A stretch of 44,199 nucleotides of DNA from Ramazzottius varieornatus (GCA_001949185.1 BDGG01000015.1:1251422-1295620), one strand, 5' to 3'; positions 25,759 through 37,328 are shown, counted from the first letter of the stretch. The notes: generated from the letters alone by a model not told the origin. Numbers and translations: made by a program.

Positions 25759-26136
25759 AATAAAATTTGAGATTAACTGCAAGGTTCGATCAAATTCGAA
25801 CTCTCGTAGAGCTAGTAACAGAGGCACAACAGATAAGAAGTCGACTGATCCTGTAAAGAAAAGGTCCGATAAGAAACGATTAGATTTCCGCTGGCACTTC
25901 TGTTCACTTGTATCCGCGACTCCGCCGTCGTGATTCCACTTTCATAGCGGATACTGTATCAATCAGACTGTACCGTATTATACGGAAGAGAAATGTTGTT
26001 TATCTACTTGGCAGCGGCGGCGGTAACACCGAAGCCAGGCACGTGGAGCATCCACTGTCCATCCAATAGTTCTGCGGCACTCGAAATATGGCGAATATCC
26101 TATGCCACCGCAGATCAGCGCAACTCAGATAGCAGG
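25759..26136. other. Stretch without an assigned gene
   Basis: I see no conserved coding sequence. A plus-strand ORF beginning at 25993 runs into the inverted-repeat element that follows and owes part of its length to it. Confidence 0.4.
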
Positions 26137-26267
26137 TACGAGGTGCCCGGCACGGAAATATCCACCGGACGTGGAGATATCCACCGGGTACTTAAGCTGA
26201 AATATAACGTAAGGACTCGGTGGATATCTCCACGACCGGTGGATGTTTCCGTGCCGAGCACCTCGTA
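26137..26267. mobile_element. 131-bp foldback MITE (near-palindrome)
   Basis: Two arms of about 57 bases, beginning TACGAGGTGCCCGGCACGG on the left and TACGAGGTGCTCGGCACGG when the right end is reverse-complemented, are separated by about 17 bases. The arms differ at only a few positions. Both extremities are TA, which may be the target duplication. The RNA or single strand would form a long hairpin. It carries no gene. Confidence 0.8.
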
Positions 26268-26815
26268 TCCTCCAGCCCTCCAGCCAGCAAAGACCAACCT
26301 TCTGACGGATTCCCTAATGAAATTGACCTGCAGAGATAATCAGACACCTCATGATTTAGACTTTGGAACCCAGGAGAAAGCAGAGTCCACTCTGAGTTTC
26401 TGACTCAACTGTCACTGGTATGCAACAAACCTAAGACAAAACGATCCTGTGGTCTGCCACGACTCAGTCGATTAATCCAACTTTTACGATGGAGGGACAG
26501 ATGTAGGGTTAACGCTGCATCTGGACGATGAGCCAACCAAAGGGACAGAAGGTGAGAAAGCTAGGACTGTTTTGATGAGCATTGACACACGCACAAACAG
26601 GATCATTATAGCAATTGTATGGAGCGCTGCAGTGCAGGTCTACGCTCTACAGTCTACAGTCCCGGAGTGGCAGCTTAATCTCTGTCAATCCTCCGGAGAG
26701 TCTAGACCGTACCTCACCAGGCATTGCATTGCGCAATGGAATAAATGGGGACTTTGTCCCAATTTTGCTGGAATTCTTCTGGACTGTTCAGGAATTTTCC
26801 GAAATCTTGCTGACT

Positions 26816-27018
26816 AGGGGTCAGCGCGGGGTTCGAAAGACTTCAGTGGTCGAGATTGTTGAGGGCAGAGACCAGGACCCCGAGTGAGAAGTCTTCTGGC
26901 TTGTCCAGCAATCAACACTATTTGGTTCACTGCCCACAAGACTTCTTATGAAGGCTCCAGGCCCCCTGCCCTCAACAATCTCTGCCACTGAAGTCTTTCG
27001 GACCGCGCGCTGACCCCT
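26816..27018. mobile_element. 203-bp inverted-repeat element
   Basis: The left arm (about 26816-26878) begins AGGGGTCAGCGCGGGGTTCG and the reverse complement of the right arm (about 27018-26957) begins AGGGGTCAGCGCGCGGTCCG. Both continue AAAGACTTCAGTGG and GAGATTGTTGAGGGCAG. The loop is about 78 bases. It resembles a MITE, but no clean target duplication is visible at the edges. Confidence 0.7.
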
Positions 27019-27711
27019 CTTGCTGACACATGCCATGTATGTCATGTCAAACCTCATGTCACATCACCCATGTACTATGACACCACATCACGTGGCCCAT
27101 GCGTCACCGTTTACAGTAACCAACCGGGGCGAACGATATTTAAGTTTTGGTATCTCCATATAAGAGCCTCCAAATGGCTTACGACCAAATCGTTCAGGAG
27201 AGCATTTTTACGTTTCTGGACTCCAAGGGTGAAATTAAACAGTACTTTCACCCATATCAATCATCAAACAGAGTCTCAGGAACGCGAAGTCGAAGTCAGA
27301 ATCAATTTTTGATCATAGGTTAGAAAGTAAGGGAGAACAAGGTGGAAGCCCCGAATTCCCGTGCATTTCCTAAGCAGCAAGCAGATCGGTTGTATGTACT
27401 GTACGCAGTTCTTTATTCCGTTAATCAAATAATGACCGTGCGGAGACGTCCGAGACGATGTGCGCCAGAAGAGCTCGCTAGTGCCCGTCTCTTAGCAGAG
27501 CGCGTCGCTCGTGCTAAGACTAGCTCTTCACACCCCGATGTTTTTCCGGTGGTATTTTCCTACCTTTCGGCCACTCGTTCTGATTTCCTTACCGCGAGCC
27601 CGCGCCAAAGTGCGGCAGATTGACCCGACGGTACGGTTCAACATTTAGAAGAACTTGATGTCATAAAAGGCCAGTTCGGAGCAACAACGCTTTGGACGAC
27701 TCTCATATGGA

Positions 27712-28629
27712 TAGCGCTGGCAAAAGTACGATAAAGTTCGATACGATATTTTTCGATACTGTATGCTCTCCCGAAATTCACGTACGTCACTGACTCTCAA
27801 ATCATTGGGGTCTTACCGTGGCGAAAATACAAACTAAAACTGACGTCATTCCATGACGGAATTACCGATCATTTATATGAAAACCGAAGAGACGAAACAA
27901 CCGTTTAAAAAGGAAAAAACCAAAGATACACAACAACTAAACCAAAATTCACACCGTTAGGCAGATGTTACTAAGTTTCGCTAAAGCCAGACGAGAAAAA
28001 CAAAGCAGTCGGCGGAATTTCGTGCTTAAGTGAGTTATATAGCGGAATCTAACAAGTTTATAGTATACGATTGATCTGCTTGATTAGTTCTGATAACGTC
28101 AATGTGATTCAGACTGTTATGGTCATCGTATGAGAACTCTTTCTCTAGTTTTACACTCTGAATGAAGTGACGTACATGAATTTCGGGAGAGTGTACAGTA
28201 CAATATCGGCGGATATTTTATTGCGGTCATCGATACTCATTCGATACGATATTTTTCCGTTACCGTATTTTCGATATATCGTGTCATCGCAGCGATATAT
28301 CGATATTTCTGGAATTTTAGTTTTTCGGAATTCCACTTGTTCAAGCCCAAAAACTCAAGAAACCGATTTCTACATAAAGTATTAGTAAGATCGAAAGCGT
28401 CGGATGCAGCAAAGACATCACTATACCAATACTTCAAACACATGGAAACCTGGACAGAGTTAGTACCAGATCTGAATGGGCGGAGTGTGCTCGGTACACC
28501 ATGGCCAAAATCAAGTTTTGGAATCAACCATGGTCTTCCGTAAGCGAGATATCACTGGCGAGTTTGCCATTCAGCAAAATACCGACATATCGAAAATATA
28601 TCGATACGATATCGCCGAAAAGTTTTATT
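27712..28629 (+). mobile_element. CGATA-rich MITE, copy A (hAT-like end), interrupted by a second MITE
   Basis: Starts TAGCGCTGGCAA, which fits the hAT-type terminus YARNG. It runs through CGATA-rich sequence to 27758, is interrupted by a 440-bp insertion, and resumes at 28199. The segment about 28320-28600 is practically identical to copy B at 36736-37030 in the opposite orientation. Similarity stops at 28629; the last 119 bases seen in copy B are missing. The 60-96-codon ORFs in this region are identical in the two copies only because the DNA is; they show no transposase motif. Confidence 0.75.
27759..28198. mobile_element. 440-bp Tc1/mariner-type MITE nested in copy A
   Basis: The left end reads CTGTATGCTCTCCCGAAATT and the reverse complement of the right end reads CTGTACACTCTCCCGAAATT; the inverted repeats continue to GTACGTCAC (about 33 bases). 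TA flanks both sides (27757-27758 and 28199-28200). Copy B of the host element has a single uninterrupted site (TTCGATACAATATCGG on its own strand near 37165), which is the pre-insertion state and fixes the insertion limits exactly. No coding capacity is visible. Confidence 0.85.
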
Positions 28630-29374
28630 CCTGGAGCTGTAAAATCGACAAGGTTCTCACCTTTTCTCGACATGAAAGGGGTGGACAATAATACTCACCA
28701 AAAATCCAGCCGTTGAAGGATTCGAACTGTTCTGCGTGCTAGCACTAATCGTGAGCCGCTTGAACCAATGATCAAACAGTTTCCAAGATGTTTGTGTTGG
28801 CTTGCCATTGACTATGGAGTGGGCGGTTCAGCAGCACATCAGTGGTTTGAGTCTTCCGGTCAAATTATTCCCGAAAACTGATCCTACATCGGAAATTCAG
28901 AATCTAGATGCTTGCCTCCTTCTGTTGTCGAATGACTGCTTGATCTCGGGGATGCAGGATAAGAGCTGAATGTTTGGTCGAGCAGCTTCTCTCACAGACT
29001 AGATCAGAGTTTTCTCAGTTCAGACCGAATTATTTTGAATTACGAGGTGAGTGCAGTTTACCGTTTAGTGGATACTGTTGAATCTTCCAGGAAGGTTTTA
29101 GTTTCTCGTAGGTTTCTGGTTCGGTACATCGACATAGACTGGAGGCTCGCGAAGAGGAAATATCCAAGTATGAGCCAGACCTGGACGCGTGGCCAAGTGG
29201 CTCTGTTGATGATGATGGCAGCTGTTTATACAACTTGAGGGTGTTTACCATCAGTTCAATACTGTTTGGCAATTACCTGAAGCCGTGTTGCTAAAGCTGG
29301 ATACGTCAACTGGATCTGAAATGCTTGTGTATGTTACAGGTGAAGACGGATTGTCCTTTTCTCTTCAACCAACC
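28630..29374 (+). promoter_or_regulatory. 5' region and UTR of the RN-tre-like gene
   Basis: A donor (TTACGAG|gtgagt, exon end 29046) and an acceptor (atgttacag, exon start 29340) suggest a 5' UTR intron before the ATG at 29375. A 51-codon ORF (28814-28969, MEWAVQQHISGLSLPVK...) lies in the presumed upstream exon and could act as an upstream ORF if transcribed. The exon from 29340 is open in frame with the ATG, so a slightly longer N-terminus is possible. Confidence 0.4.
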
Positions 29375-31810
29375 ATGAGCAACATCCAGAGTAACGCGCA
29401 GGAGCGGAGGGATATTGTTGCTCGCTACGATCGTGGACGTGACGAGAATGCGACCATTGACCCATGGGAAGATCCAGCCTTTGAAGTCTATCACAAGCGA
29501 GATCGTTACGGCTTCATACACGACCAACGAATCCCCTCTTCGACCAAGAACGATAGCAAGGTATGCAGTTGCTCTTATCGGACTAACAGTTCGAAGCTTC
29601 AGGCTTGGTTTACTAACAGAATGTAGCTTCGTGTACAGTTTGTGCATTTCCCTGGTCGTTGTAGATGGTAGAGACTGAACTGAAAAGAGTGCACAAGTGG
29701 CTGCAAATGCTGCAAAACTGGGACAATGTGGTTGGAACGGAAAAGGTAACTGGGAGCCCAGCTAGATTGTTTTCCCAAGTGCTGCACGTTTGCAGTGTTA
29801 TTGGCTGACAGCGTGCGCCACTTGGAAGGAGGTACTTGTCAAGTTTAGTGACAAGGTTTTTGTAAACATGTGCCTTTGAGTTCGATCGAATGTCATGTCT
29901 GCCATTTTAGTTCCGGAGACGCATCTACAAAGGAATACCAAACAAAGTGCGGAGCGAAGTGTGGAGACGGTTGCTAAAGATCGAAGAAATAAAGCGAGAG
30001 CAAGAAGGCGTTTACAAGGTAACTTAATTGCCTATTTAGAATTCTGCATGGGGATATTTCTAATTTGTTCTTCAAAATTCAACCTCGAAAATGTATACGG
30101 CATGCGTCTTCCAGAAAATGCGTGATTTGGCTCGAGAGCAGTCGCCGGAAATTCGGCAGATTGATCTGGATGTCAACCGCACCTACCGCAACCACGAAAT
30201 GTTTCGCGAACGTTACGGCATCAAGCAACAAGCCCTCTTCCACGTCTTGGCTGCCTACTCCATGTACAACACGGTATACCATTGATGTTGTCTTCTCTTC
30301 CCTTGCCTTCCCCGTTGACACCAATATGCAAACGTGTCTGTATCGATTTTCAATCTGTGGCGTGTTTCCCATTTGCAGGAAGTGGGATACTGCCAAGGCA
30401 TGTCGCAAGTGGCGGCCTTATTGCTCATGTACATGAGTGACGAGGTTTGACATGTTCCTTCCACTCTAACTGTCTTGCTAATGTTGCTGGACGGCTGATA
30501 CTTGACGGTAGTTGGTCCTGTTGTGTAGGATGCCTTTTGGGCCATGTCGGCGCTGTTGAGCGACAAGAAGTACGCCATGCATGGCTTCTTCCTGCCCGGC
30601 TTCCCCAAACTGATGCGCTTCCAGACGCAGCATGAAGCCATACTAAAGAAATACCTGCCCAAGGTGAAGAAGCACATGGACAAGCACGACGTCCATACCA
30701 ACCTCTACTCCGTCAAGTGGTTCTTCCAGTGCTTCCTCGACCGCGTTCCCTTCCACCTGTGCCTGCGACTGTGGGACGTCTACCTATACGAAGGCGAACG
30801 ACTCCTGATCGCCATGGCCTTTAATGTCTTCCGAATGCACGAAAGTAAGTGGTCTTTCGTCGCATATCAAGGATACCTTCTCATATACTTATCATGGCAC
30901 TATTATCGTAGAAGCGGTCTTGAAGCTGAAGTCGATGGAAGGCGTCGTCGACCTTCTCCAGAGAAATCTAGAGCTGGACTTTGGCTATCCAGATGACGAA
31001 GTGGTGAAACGGTTAGGGGAGTGCATGGACGAGCTGAGAAGAAGTAAACTGGACCTGCCCACTTCCGCCGATAACGAGCTGCCCACCAAACCCTTCGGAC
31101 TTTTGTATAACCCTACCGTCAAGCAGATGCGCGACTTCGTCGACACGAGGCCTCTTTCTGCTGTGGCCAACGGCCGAACGTCTCAGTCCTCATCCGACGG
31201 AAAGTCCTTCGAGGGGCTCAACGGCAGCTTGTCAAGTCCACCTTCCTCGGCAGAGAAAGATACAAAGAAGGAAACCGGGAGGATCTCGCCATTAAGACCG
31301 TCATCGCGGCAGCAGTCATCCAGCTCACCAACGAAGGTGTCAGTGTACGAGAACGTCCAGCAACAAGAAGGCGCGTATGGCCGAGGTAACAGGGTTCGCC
31401 CAGTAGAGCAGCCTCCTTCTTCCTCCTCTTCCGCCGCGCCACCGCTTGAGCACAATATAGGCGACCATCGATACGTTAGTATTGTTCAGGTTACAACGGA
31501 GAAGCCTCCGCTGCTCTCAAGTGAAGGGCGAAAAGGCGGACGCTTAGCTTTCGGACCTGACACGGTCGTCGAGAAGAGCGAGATGTACACCAGGGAGTTC
31601 ACCACTAGCCCTCTCCGAAGCCCGACCGTCTTTCCTCGCCTCACAGCCGCACAGATACAGTCCCAGAAGCAAGGCCTCAAGATGCAGAGTGATGTCTTCA
31701 GGTATGGCACCTCTAACGGCGATATGGAGATGAAGCTGGCCAGTAGACTGGATGGTGTCATGACCAGTAATCATGGTGGAGCAACTGTGATAAGGATAGG
31801 GACGGAATAG
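29375..31810 (+). CDS. USP6NL: RN-tre/USP6NL-like TBC-domain Rab GTPase-activating protein, 7 coding exons, 604 aa
   Basis: TBC proteins stimulate GTP hydrolysis by Rab GTPases; RN-tre acts on endosomal Rabs such as Rab5. Exons: 29375-29560, 29665-29745, 29911-30018, 30115-30273, 30379-30444, 30529-30844, 30912-31810; phases agree. The N-terminus matches RN-tre: [38 protein letters not shown]. The TBC domain (about 90-310) contains [18 protein letters not shown], the arginine-finger motif IDLDVNR (R147), [17 protein letters not shown], and the glutamine-finger YCQGM (Q184), then [24 protein letters not shown] and [15 protein letters not shown]. Both catalytic fingers are intact. The tail after about residue 340 is Ser/Pro-rich and low-complexity, shorter than in vertebrate RN-tre. 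The start is the ATG directly before [11 protein letters not shown]. The gene is convergent with QSOX. USP6NL is preferred over other TBC families because similarity extends through the N-terminal segment. Confidence 0.92.
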
Positions 31811-32341
31811 AGCAGCTCTGTCTCCAGGTTTACACCGATCGTTGTACAGTATGGGAATGTGCTGTCTTACTACCAAACTCTGTTCGAACCAACGAAGAGT
31901 TTTCTGCCTCTAGTCAAAAACGAGAATTATAGCTTCGTGGACTTGAAGCACGTGGGAGTAAGTCTCTTTTTCTGTCGTGATATCTATGCAGCCTGTCGGT
32001 GAATAGTTATACTTTCTGCGAACTTGTTTGTTTCGTTACTTGCGTTGTAACAGTGCTTGTTAATCTTCGCATTCCTTTGATCACTCGATGTCCTAATTTA
32101 TCTCCGGTTTATGACTGGCAACTCGCAATACTTTCACCTACTATGCAAAAGACTAGAAGCCGCCTTCTCGGAGTAGCCGTTGATGAACGCATAACAGTAT
32201 GACATAACAGTTCCAGCAACTGAAAGCTCCGATACAAAAATTTCTTGGCAGAAAGAATTAGAGGAACGTGGTATGTACTCGAAATAGAATCCATCAAACT
32301 GGAACAACATACGAGGAAAGGCTTCACCTTGACTGTGCTAG
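31811..32341. other. Gap between convergent RN-tre-like and QSOX genes
   Basis: These 531 bases should contain both 3' UTRs. No further exon of either gene was found, and no canonical AATAAA stands out for either strand. Confidence 0.4.
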
Positions 32342-34600
32342 TCACATCCACTTTACGCGTGGCCGACTGTATCCGAGGCCCCAAACGCCATTGTGACTTT
32401 TTTGCTGCTGCCTTCTCCATTGACGGAACCCTAGAAAGGCCACCATCAGACAAAAAGTCCCAGGTAATACTATCCATATAGTGGAGGAAGAGCCAGAGGA
32501 GGAAGAAGAGGTGTTGGTCAGTATATTAGCTACCTCTTGTGCCGCCACCAGCTGTCGATGCTTTGGGTCGCGAACATTCCACGTCGTGGGCACATCCTTC
32601 ACTTCATAGAACCTCAGGAAGTAGTTTTTCACTTCGTGTTCGTCGAACGAGTTGTCAGCTAGTCGACACTGTGGGCACTGAGTCTGTGAGGGGAACTGGA
32701 TCTTTGGATGGGCTGGGTCCTCGGTGATGTCCCCTACCAGTCGACGATTCACTCCATTGTGGACTTTCCACAACCATAATACCGCTTCTTCATTGGACAT
32801 ACTCTTTGTCTGGGCTTTCAACCCATCAGCTTCCCTTAGGAAATTCAGCCGACAATCATCGCAACTGAAGAAATGCCGGATGTAACCAAAGATGGTTGTC
32901 AGTATGCCTGCTTCTTCGTCCAGGGCGTTACTCGACCATTCTGTCTCCTTGTCGGTAGGTATTAACGTTCCTTCTGTGTTTGTGTTGTTTCTGTATGTGT
33001 TTACGGTTAAGGTATGGAGGAGTTGCCACAAGCCGCAGGGGTAGCCTCTTCGTCCCGGTTGACTTCCGGCACAGCCCACCCACTTGACAGGAAGCTTCTC
33101 CACGTCGTAGCCTGCGGCGGACAACGCTTTGAGCATTCTCTTGGGCTCTGTGAACGTGACTTCCGCCAGATGCCCAGACAGCTTTTGGAAGGCCACATTA
33201 GCAGGCGACGGGAGTGGAACGAGGTCGGTGAGGGCCTTAACGAACCGACGAAGAGCCACGAGTTGCTCTCCGTCGATCGTCTTATGAGTAGCGACTTCCG
33301 TAGAGAACATATAGATTATGGCGCTGGTAATATCCAAAGACTGAACGTGGTCGAACTCGGGCTTGATTTCCATAGAGTCGGCTTTCTTTACTGGCGTCTC
33401 CACTTGGTGGTCGGCCTCCATGTAGTGGACCGGATGACGTACGGGCTTCACGATACCTTTCTGGACAGCCAGTTCGTCGTCTATGGCGAAGATGGCCGCG
33501 ATCAAGTCTTCTGACCCTCCGCTGGAAACAGCTGCAACAAAAACAGAAGATGAGATTCCAAAAATAATGGAATAACACGTCAACCAATTGGGACTTGGGC
33601 AGATAAACTCGGCAGGATCGCTTTCCCAAGTGGCGCGCCCCTTCGACCAGTACACTGGAAACTGCGCCACTTCGATATACAGTGTTACCGAGCTGTCTGC
33701 TACGTACTGTACCAATATTCACACTGAAATCAGTGCCAAAGAACAACAGGGCGTGGAATACAAGGGATAAGTAGCGTTGTGCTTTTAGTTCGAATAAATT
33801 TCTTTACCAATTTTGTTTGAAGTTTTGGCCTTGCGATCCAGAAGCCACAGCTGTGGGTAAGGTCCCGTAATTGCCACGTCGCCTAGCGCCTCCACTAGAG
33901 CTCTGTTGAGGACCGTTATTCTCCGTGCCGTCAGGACATGCAGGTCTCCTAGAGTAGACAGCAGCACATCTTTTCCCAGGCTCGAGTCGATGGGTTCCAC
34001 AATCAGCGCCAGGTTTTCCTTGTCCTCCGGAAGACTGTTCCATAGCTCGTCAATCGTACTCGACGTCACTAGAACCATCTCCGGGGGGAATCCTTCTTGG
34101 TCCAAGTAGTCCAGTATGCCGTTATACAGTCCTGGGACCGTGTGTGGTCCAGTAAACTTCTTGCCTAGTGCACCCACCTTAGTCTTGGGAGGAAAGAACA
34201 TGATGGTCGGGTACATCTGGACGTCATATTGGTTGCATAGAGGAGAGTTTTTGCGGACGGAACAGTCCACCACTCCGACCTTCACAAACTCCCTCCATGG
34301 GATCGTCGAGTTGGCGACGGACTTGTAGGACGGAGCGAAGTGTTGACAGTGCCCGCACCAAGAGTTGTAGAACTGGACTAGCCACACAACGTTATCCGTG
34401 CATAGCGTGTTATCGTTGTCCGGAAGTATCACGAAGAGTGTTTCGTTGAAGTTCTCCGTCGTTAGGATAGAAATGCCAAAGTCCGTAGTTTGGTTGTACA
34501 ATTCCTGGAATTCGAGAGCACTTCCCTGCGCTGTTGAAACTGTTATGGAAACGAGTATCACCGCGACGAGAGGCACAATAAATAAATCTGCAAGTGACAT
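32342..34600 (-). CDS. QSOX1: QSOX quiescin sulfhydryl oxidase, 2 exons, 660 aa
   Basis: Secretory-pathway flavoenzyme that makes disulfide bonds in client proteins and passes electrons to oxygen, giving peroxide. Exons: 34600-33808 and 33531-32342; the 276-nt intron is phase 1 (ATT G | CT GTT). The start at 34600 gives MSLADLFIVPLVAVILVS, a signal peptide; an upstream in-frame ATG at 34660 would bury it. Thioredoxin domain: WCGHC (Cys82, Cys85) and a second Trx-like region to about 240. The ERV/ALR domain begins near 410: GYPCGLWQLLH (C430), proximal redox pair SCDDC (C488, C491), the flavin-site pattern WLWKVHNGVNRR, and distal CPQC (C550, C553). A single transmembrane helix (IWIVLPGTFCLMVAFLGF) near the C-terminus anchors it. 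All three CxxC motifs expected for QSOX are intact. Whether it is closer to QSOX1 or QSOX2 cannot be decided here. Confidence 0.95.
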
Positions 34601-36615
34601 CTTGGAAGTAATGAAAGAGACCATTATAATGTATAGGCATAGCATAATGCCATAAGCCACATCCGTCGACCACAGATGATCACTCTTCCTCCACCGTGTT
34701 CACCTCGTATCCCACTCCGCTTCTTCACCTAAACGTCTGTGGTGCTGGAACATTACTGCAGGTATCCAGATATATCCTTCGTTTCTACTGAGAGAACTCA
34801 GAACCGCAGCAGAGAGAAGACGGAAGAAATTAAAAGTACCTTCGTGTCGTCAAATCCATCACGGAACGGCCCACCAACGGTCGGGACTGGTGAACCGTTA
34901 GCACATCGTACTGACCGCCATGCATAAGGCACCCTTCTATGTTCTAATGCGCCTCCGGCCCTCCTCGAAAATAATCTGTGACTTCACTCCCAAAGTTATC
35001 CTTTCTAGACCGATATTACACGAAACATCTCTAATTTCGCCATTCCTGAAAACGTTTATGACTCTTTGAAAGAGTCGTGAATTGCGTTCGACGGGTGATT
35101 TACGCAGCTTAATATCGAGATTTACGCAGTTGTCGCGTACGAGTTGTAACAGAAAATCTGTCATGACCACTCACCCAACTTCTACCTTAATAAACCGGAG
35201 AAATGGTGTTCGATCAACATTCAGAACGCTTTTTGCTAATTACGAAAATGTTGATTAGTGGTTTGACAGCGAGAGTTGGGCCGTACTTGGTTGTGTAAAG
35301 CCGAAATCTGTTTTCCATAATTTACTGCGCAGAAACCAAAACGAGGGATTACTGCTCTTCACGTTTACAGAGCTTCGGTTACCGGTTCAAAATTTTGGGA
35401 ATCTCAAAAACCAATCCGAATAAATAATTTCGAATGAAATCCGAAGGTTCCAGCCGATGTTCAGAAATTACTGAATGACATGAGTCAACAGCACCATGAA
35501 GTACCCCATTAGTCCAGCTGGCCGATAGATAATATTGAAATTCTAAGCAATTTTGAAACTTTGCTGTTGGTGCTTGCAACCAGTGGGATGACTATGATAC
35601 CGTACGCGCACGTCTGGTGTCAGTCTGCGAAAATGGGAGTTCTCTCTTATTATGGACTCTTCACTGCATCATGCAAGGCTGTGCCGTATACAGGATCGTG
35701 TCGTATATCGGGCCGTGCCGCTGTAAGGCGACGTTCTCTCAAATATGATTGGTTAGGATAATGCACCGAAGGTACTGTGGGTCACGAATCATCCTGCAAA
35801 AGCTAAGCCCACGTACATCGTACATTGATAGTACAGAGATTAAGTTGCCACTCCCGTTCACTTTGCAACTGTAACTACGGCCTAGCTCCGCCCCTTTCGT
35901 GACGGGTAATTACATCGTGCTTTCCGGAGCTCCCCTTATTTTCGAAAAATAGCATAATCGGAGGTACGGTTGGCTAGCATTGGGAAGGATGATGGCTGCC
36001 AACTATTCGAAGTTCTGATCAGCCGCTGCGCTCAAGAGACGTTGCAACTCATCTTAGCTACAGTGGGACTTTCATCTGGCGATGGCAAATTAATGTCTGT
36101 AGTATATTGCCAAGAAGCCACCCTAAACAACCGTTGTCTTTGTTCGTTGTTCAGTTATGTCGAAAATAGTCCTATCCAACGTGCAGTGAAAGGCCTCACC
36201 CCACCGTAGATTTTGTTTTCAAACAACGCATTGGTGCTACCTATGAAACCACAAAAATAAATTGAATGATCGTTCGGAATGAAATGTTAAGAACCTCAAT
36301 TTATTTGTTGAGATTCTCAACATTTTGTTCAATCGACGTCAGACGGGCACGTGACTGGAAAAACACGACGTCATTCGCAACCAGGATCCCACCTCACAAC
36401 TTCACCATAATATTTACTACATATGTGAGAAGTCTTACCTGTAAAGTCTAAACGGAAAGCTCAAATGACAAACAACGGCATCAGCAAAGAGTAACGAAAT
36501 AACCAGTAATAAGGACTCAGCAAGCAAACATAGCAGGCTGGACAGGAAATCGCAGGGGATTCCTTCAAGGAAACAGGTAAACTGCAAAGCTCGAAACTAT
36601 TTCAGCACAAGCAAC
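34601..36615. other. Intergenic stretch upstream of QSOX
   Basis: The first few hundred bases upstream of 34600 should hold the QSOX promoter. No conserved coding sequence is seen. A three-unit 17-bp repeat (35677-35727) is described separately. ORFs at 34937-35170 (-) and 35970-36209 (+) lack family resemblance. Confidence 0.4.
35677..35727 (+). repeat. 17-bp minisatellite, locus 1 (3 units)
   Basis: Units GGCTGTGCCGTATACAG, GATCGTGTCGTATATCG and GGCCGTGCCGCTGTAAG follow each other without gaps. The same unit family recurs at 40574-40675. Confidence 0.65.
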
Positions 36616-37187
36616 TAGTGCTGGCAACGATACGGTATACCGATATCGTATCGAAATATATCGAGCCTTTGCGATAAAATATGCAGCAGATATTGTATCG
36701 AAAATATCGATATGAAACTCGTATCGAATAACGCAATAAAATTTTCGGCGACATCGTATCGATATATTTTCGATATGTCGGTATTTTGCTGAATGGCAAA
36801 CTCGCCAGTGATATCTCGCTTACGGAAGACCATGGTTGATTCCAAAACTTGATTTTGGCCATGGTGTACCGAGCACACTCCGCCCATTCAGATCTGGTAC
36901 TAACTCTGTCCAGGTTTCCATGTGTTTGAAGTATTGGTATAGTGATGTCTTTGCTGCATCCGACGCTTTCGATCTTACTAATACTTTATGTAGAAATCGG
37001 TTTCTTGAGTTTTTGGGCTTGAACAAGTGGAATTCCGAAAAACTAAAATTCCAGAAATATCGATATATCGCTGCGATGACACGATATATCGAAAATACGG
37101 TAACGGAAAAATATCGTATCGAATGAATATCGAAGATCGCGATAAAATATCCGCCGATATTGTATCGAAAAATATCGTATCGAATTT
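36616..37187 (-). mobile_element. CGATA-rich MITE, copy B (hAT-like end), inverted relative to copy A
   Basis: The 36616 end reads TAGTGCTGGCAACGATACGG, again YARNG-like and complementary in design to the TAGCGCTGGCAA end of copy A. The reverse complement matches copy A through its core, practically without differences over about 300 bases. Copy B keeps 119 bases (36616-36734) that copy A lost, but lacks about 18 bases at the 37187 end, where an 18-bp tandem repeat begins. It has no insertion where copy A carries the 440-bp MITE. It has many TATCGATA and CGATA motifs. Confidence 0.75.
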
Positions 37188-37188
37188 A

Positions 37189-37256
37189 TCAGTCCTATCT
37201 TGATGATCAGTCCTATCTTGATGCTGTGTAGAAATGTCAGTCCTATCTTGATGCTG
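37189..37256 (+). repeat. Short tandem repeat TCAGTCCTATCTTGATG (3 units)
   Basis: Units start at 37189, 37207 and 37237, that is at intervals of 18 and 30 bases; the third is spaced by CTGTGTAGAAATG. The repeat abuts the truncated end of copy B of the CGATA-rich MITE. Confidence 0.75.
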
Positions 37257-37328
37257 TGGCCAGTGGAATTCCCACCGTCTTTGACAGAGATATGTCGCAG
37301 ACCTCCATTTCATCCCTCTATCCTCTTA

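Noticed and set aside
28690-28800. tRNA-like GATTCGAAC word on the minus strand
   Set aside because: The T-loop-like TTCGAAT is present, but the flanking stem has only two possible pairs and no matching acceptor stem was found.
33014-33514. 166-codon plus-strand ORF
   Set aside because: It is antisense to QSOX exon 2 and has no support of its own.
36836-37126. 96-codon ORF repeated at 28237-28527
   Set aside because: The two ORFs are identical because they lie in two copies of the same MITE; no protein motif is present.
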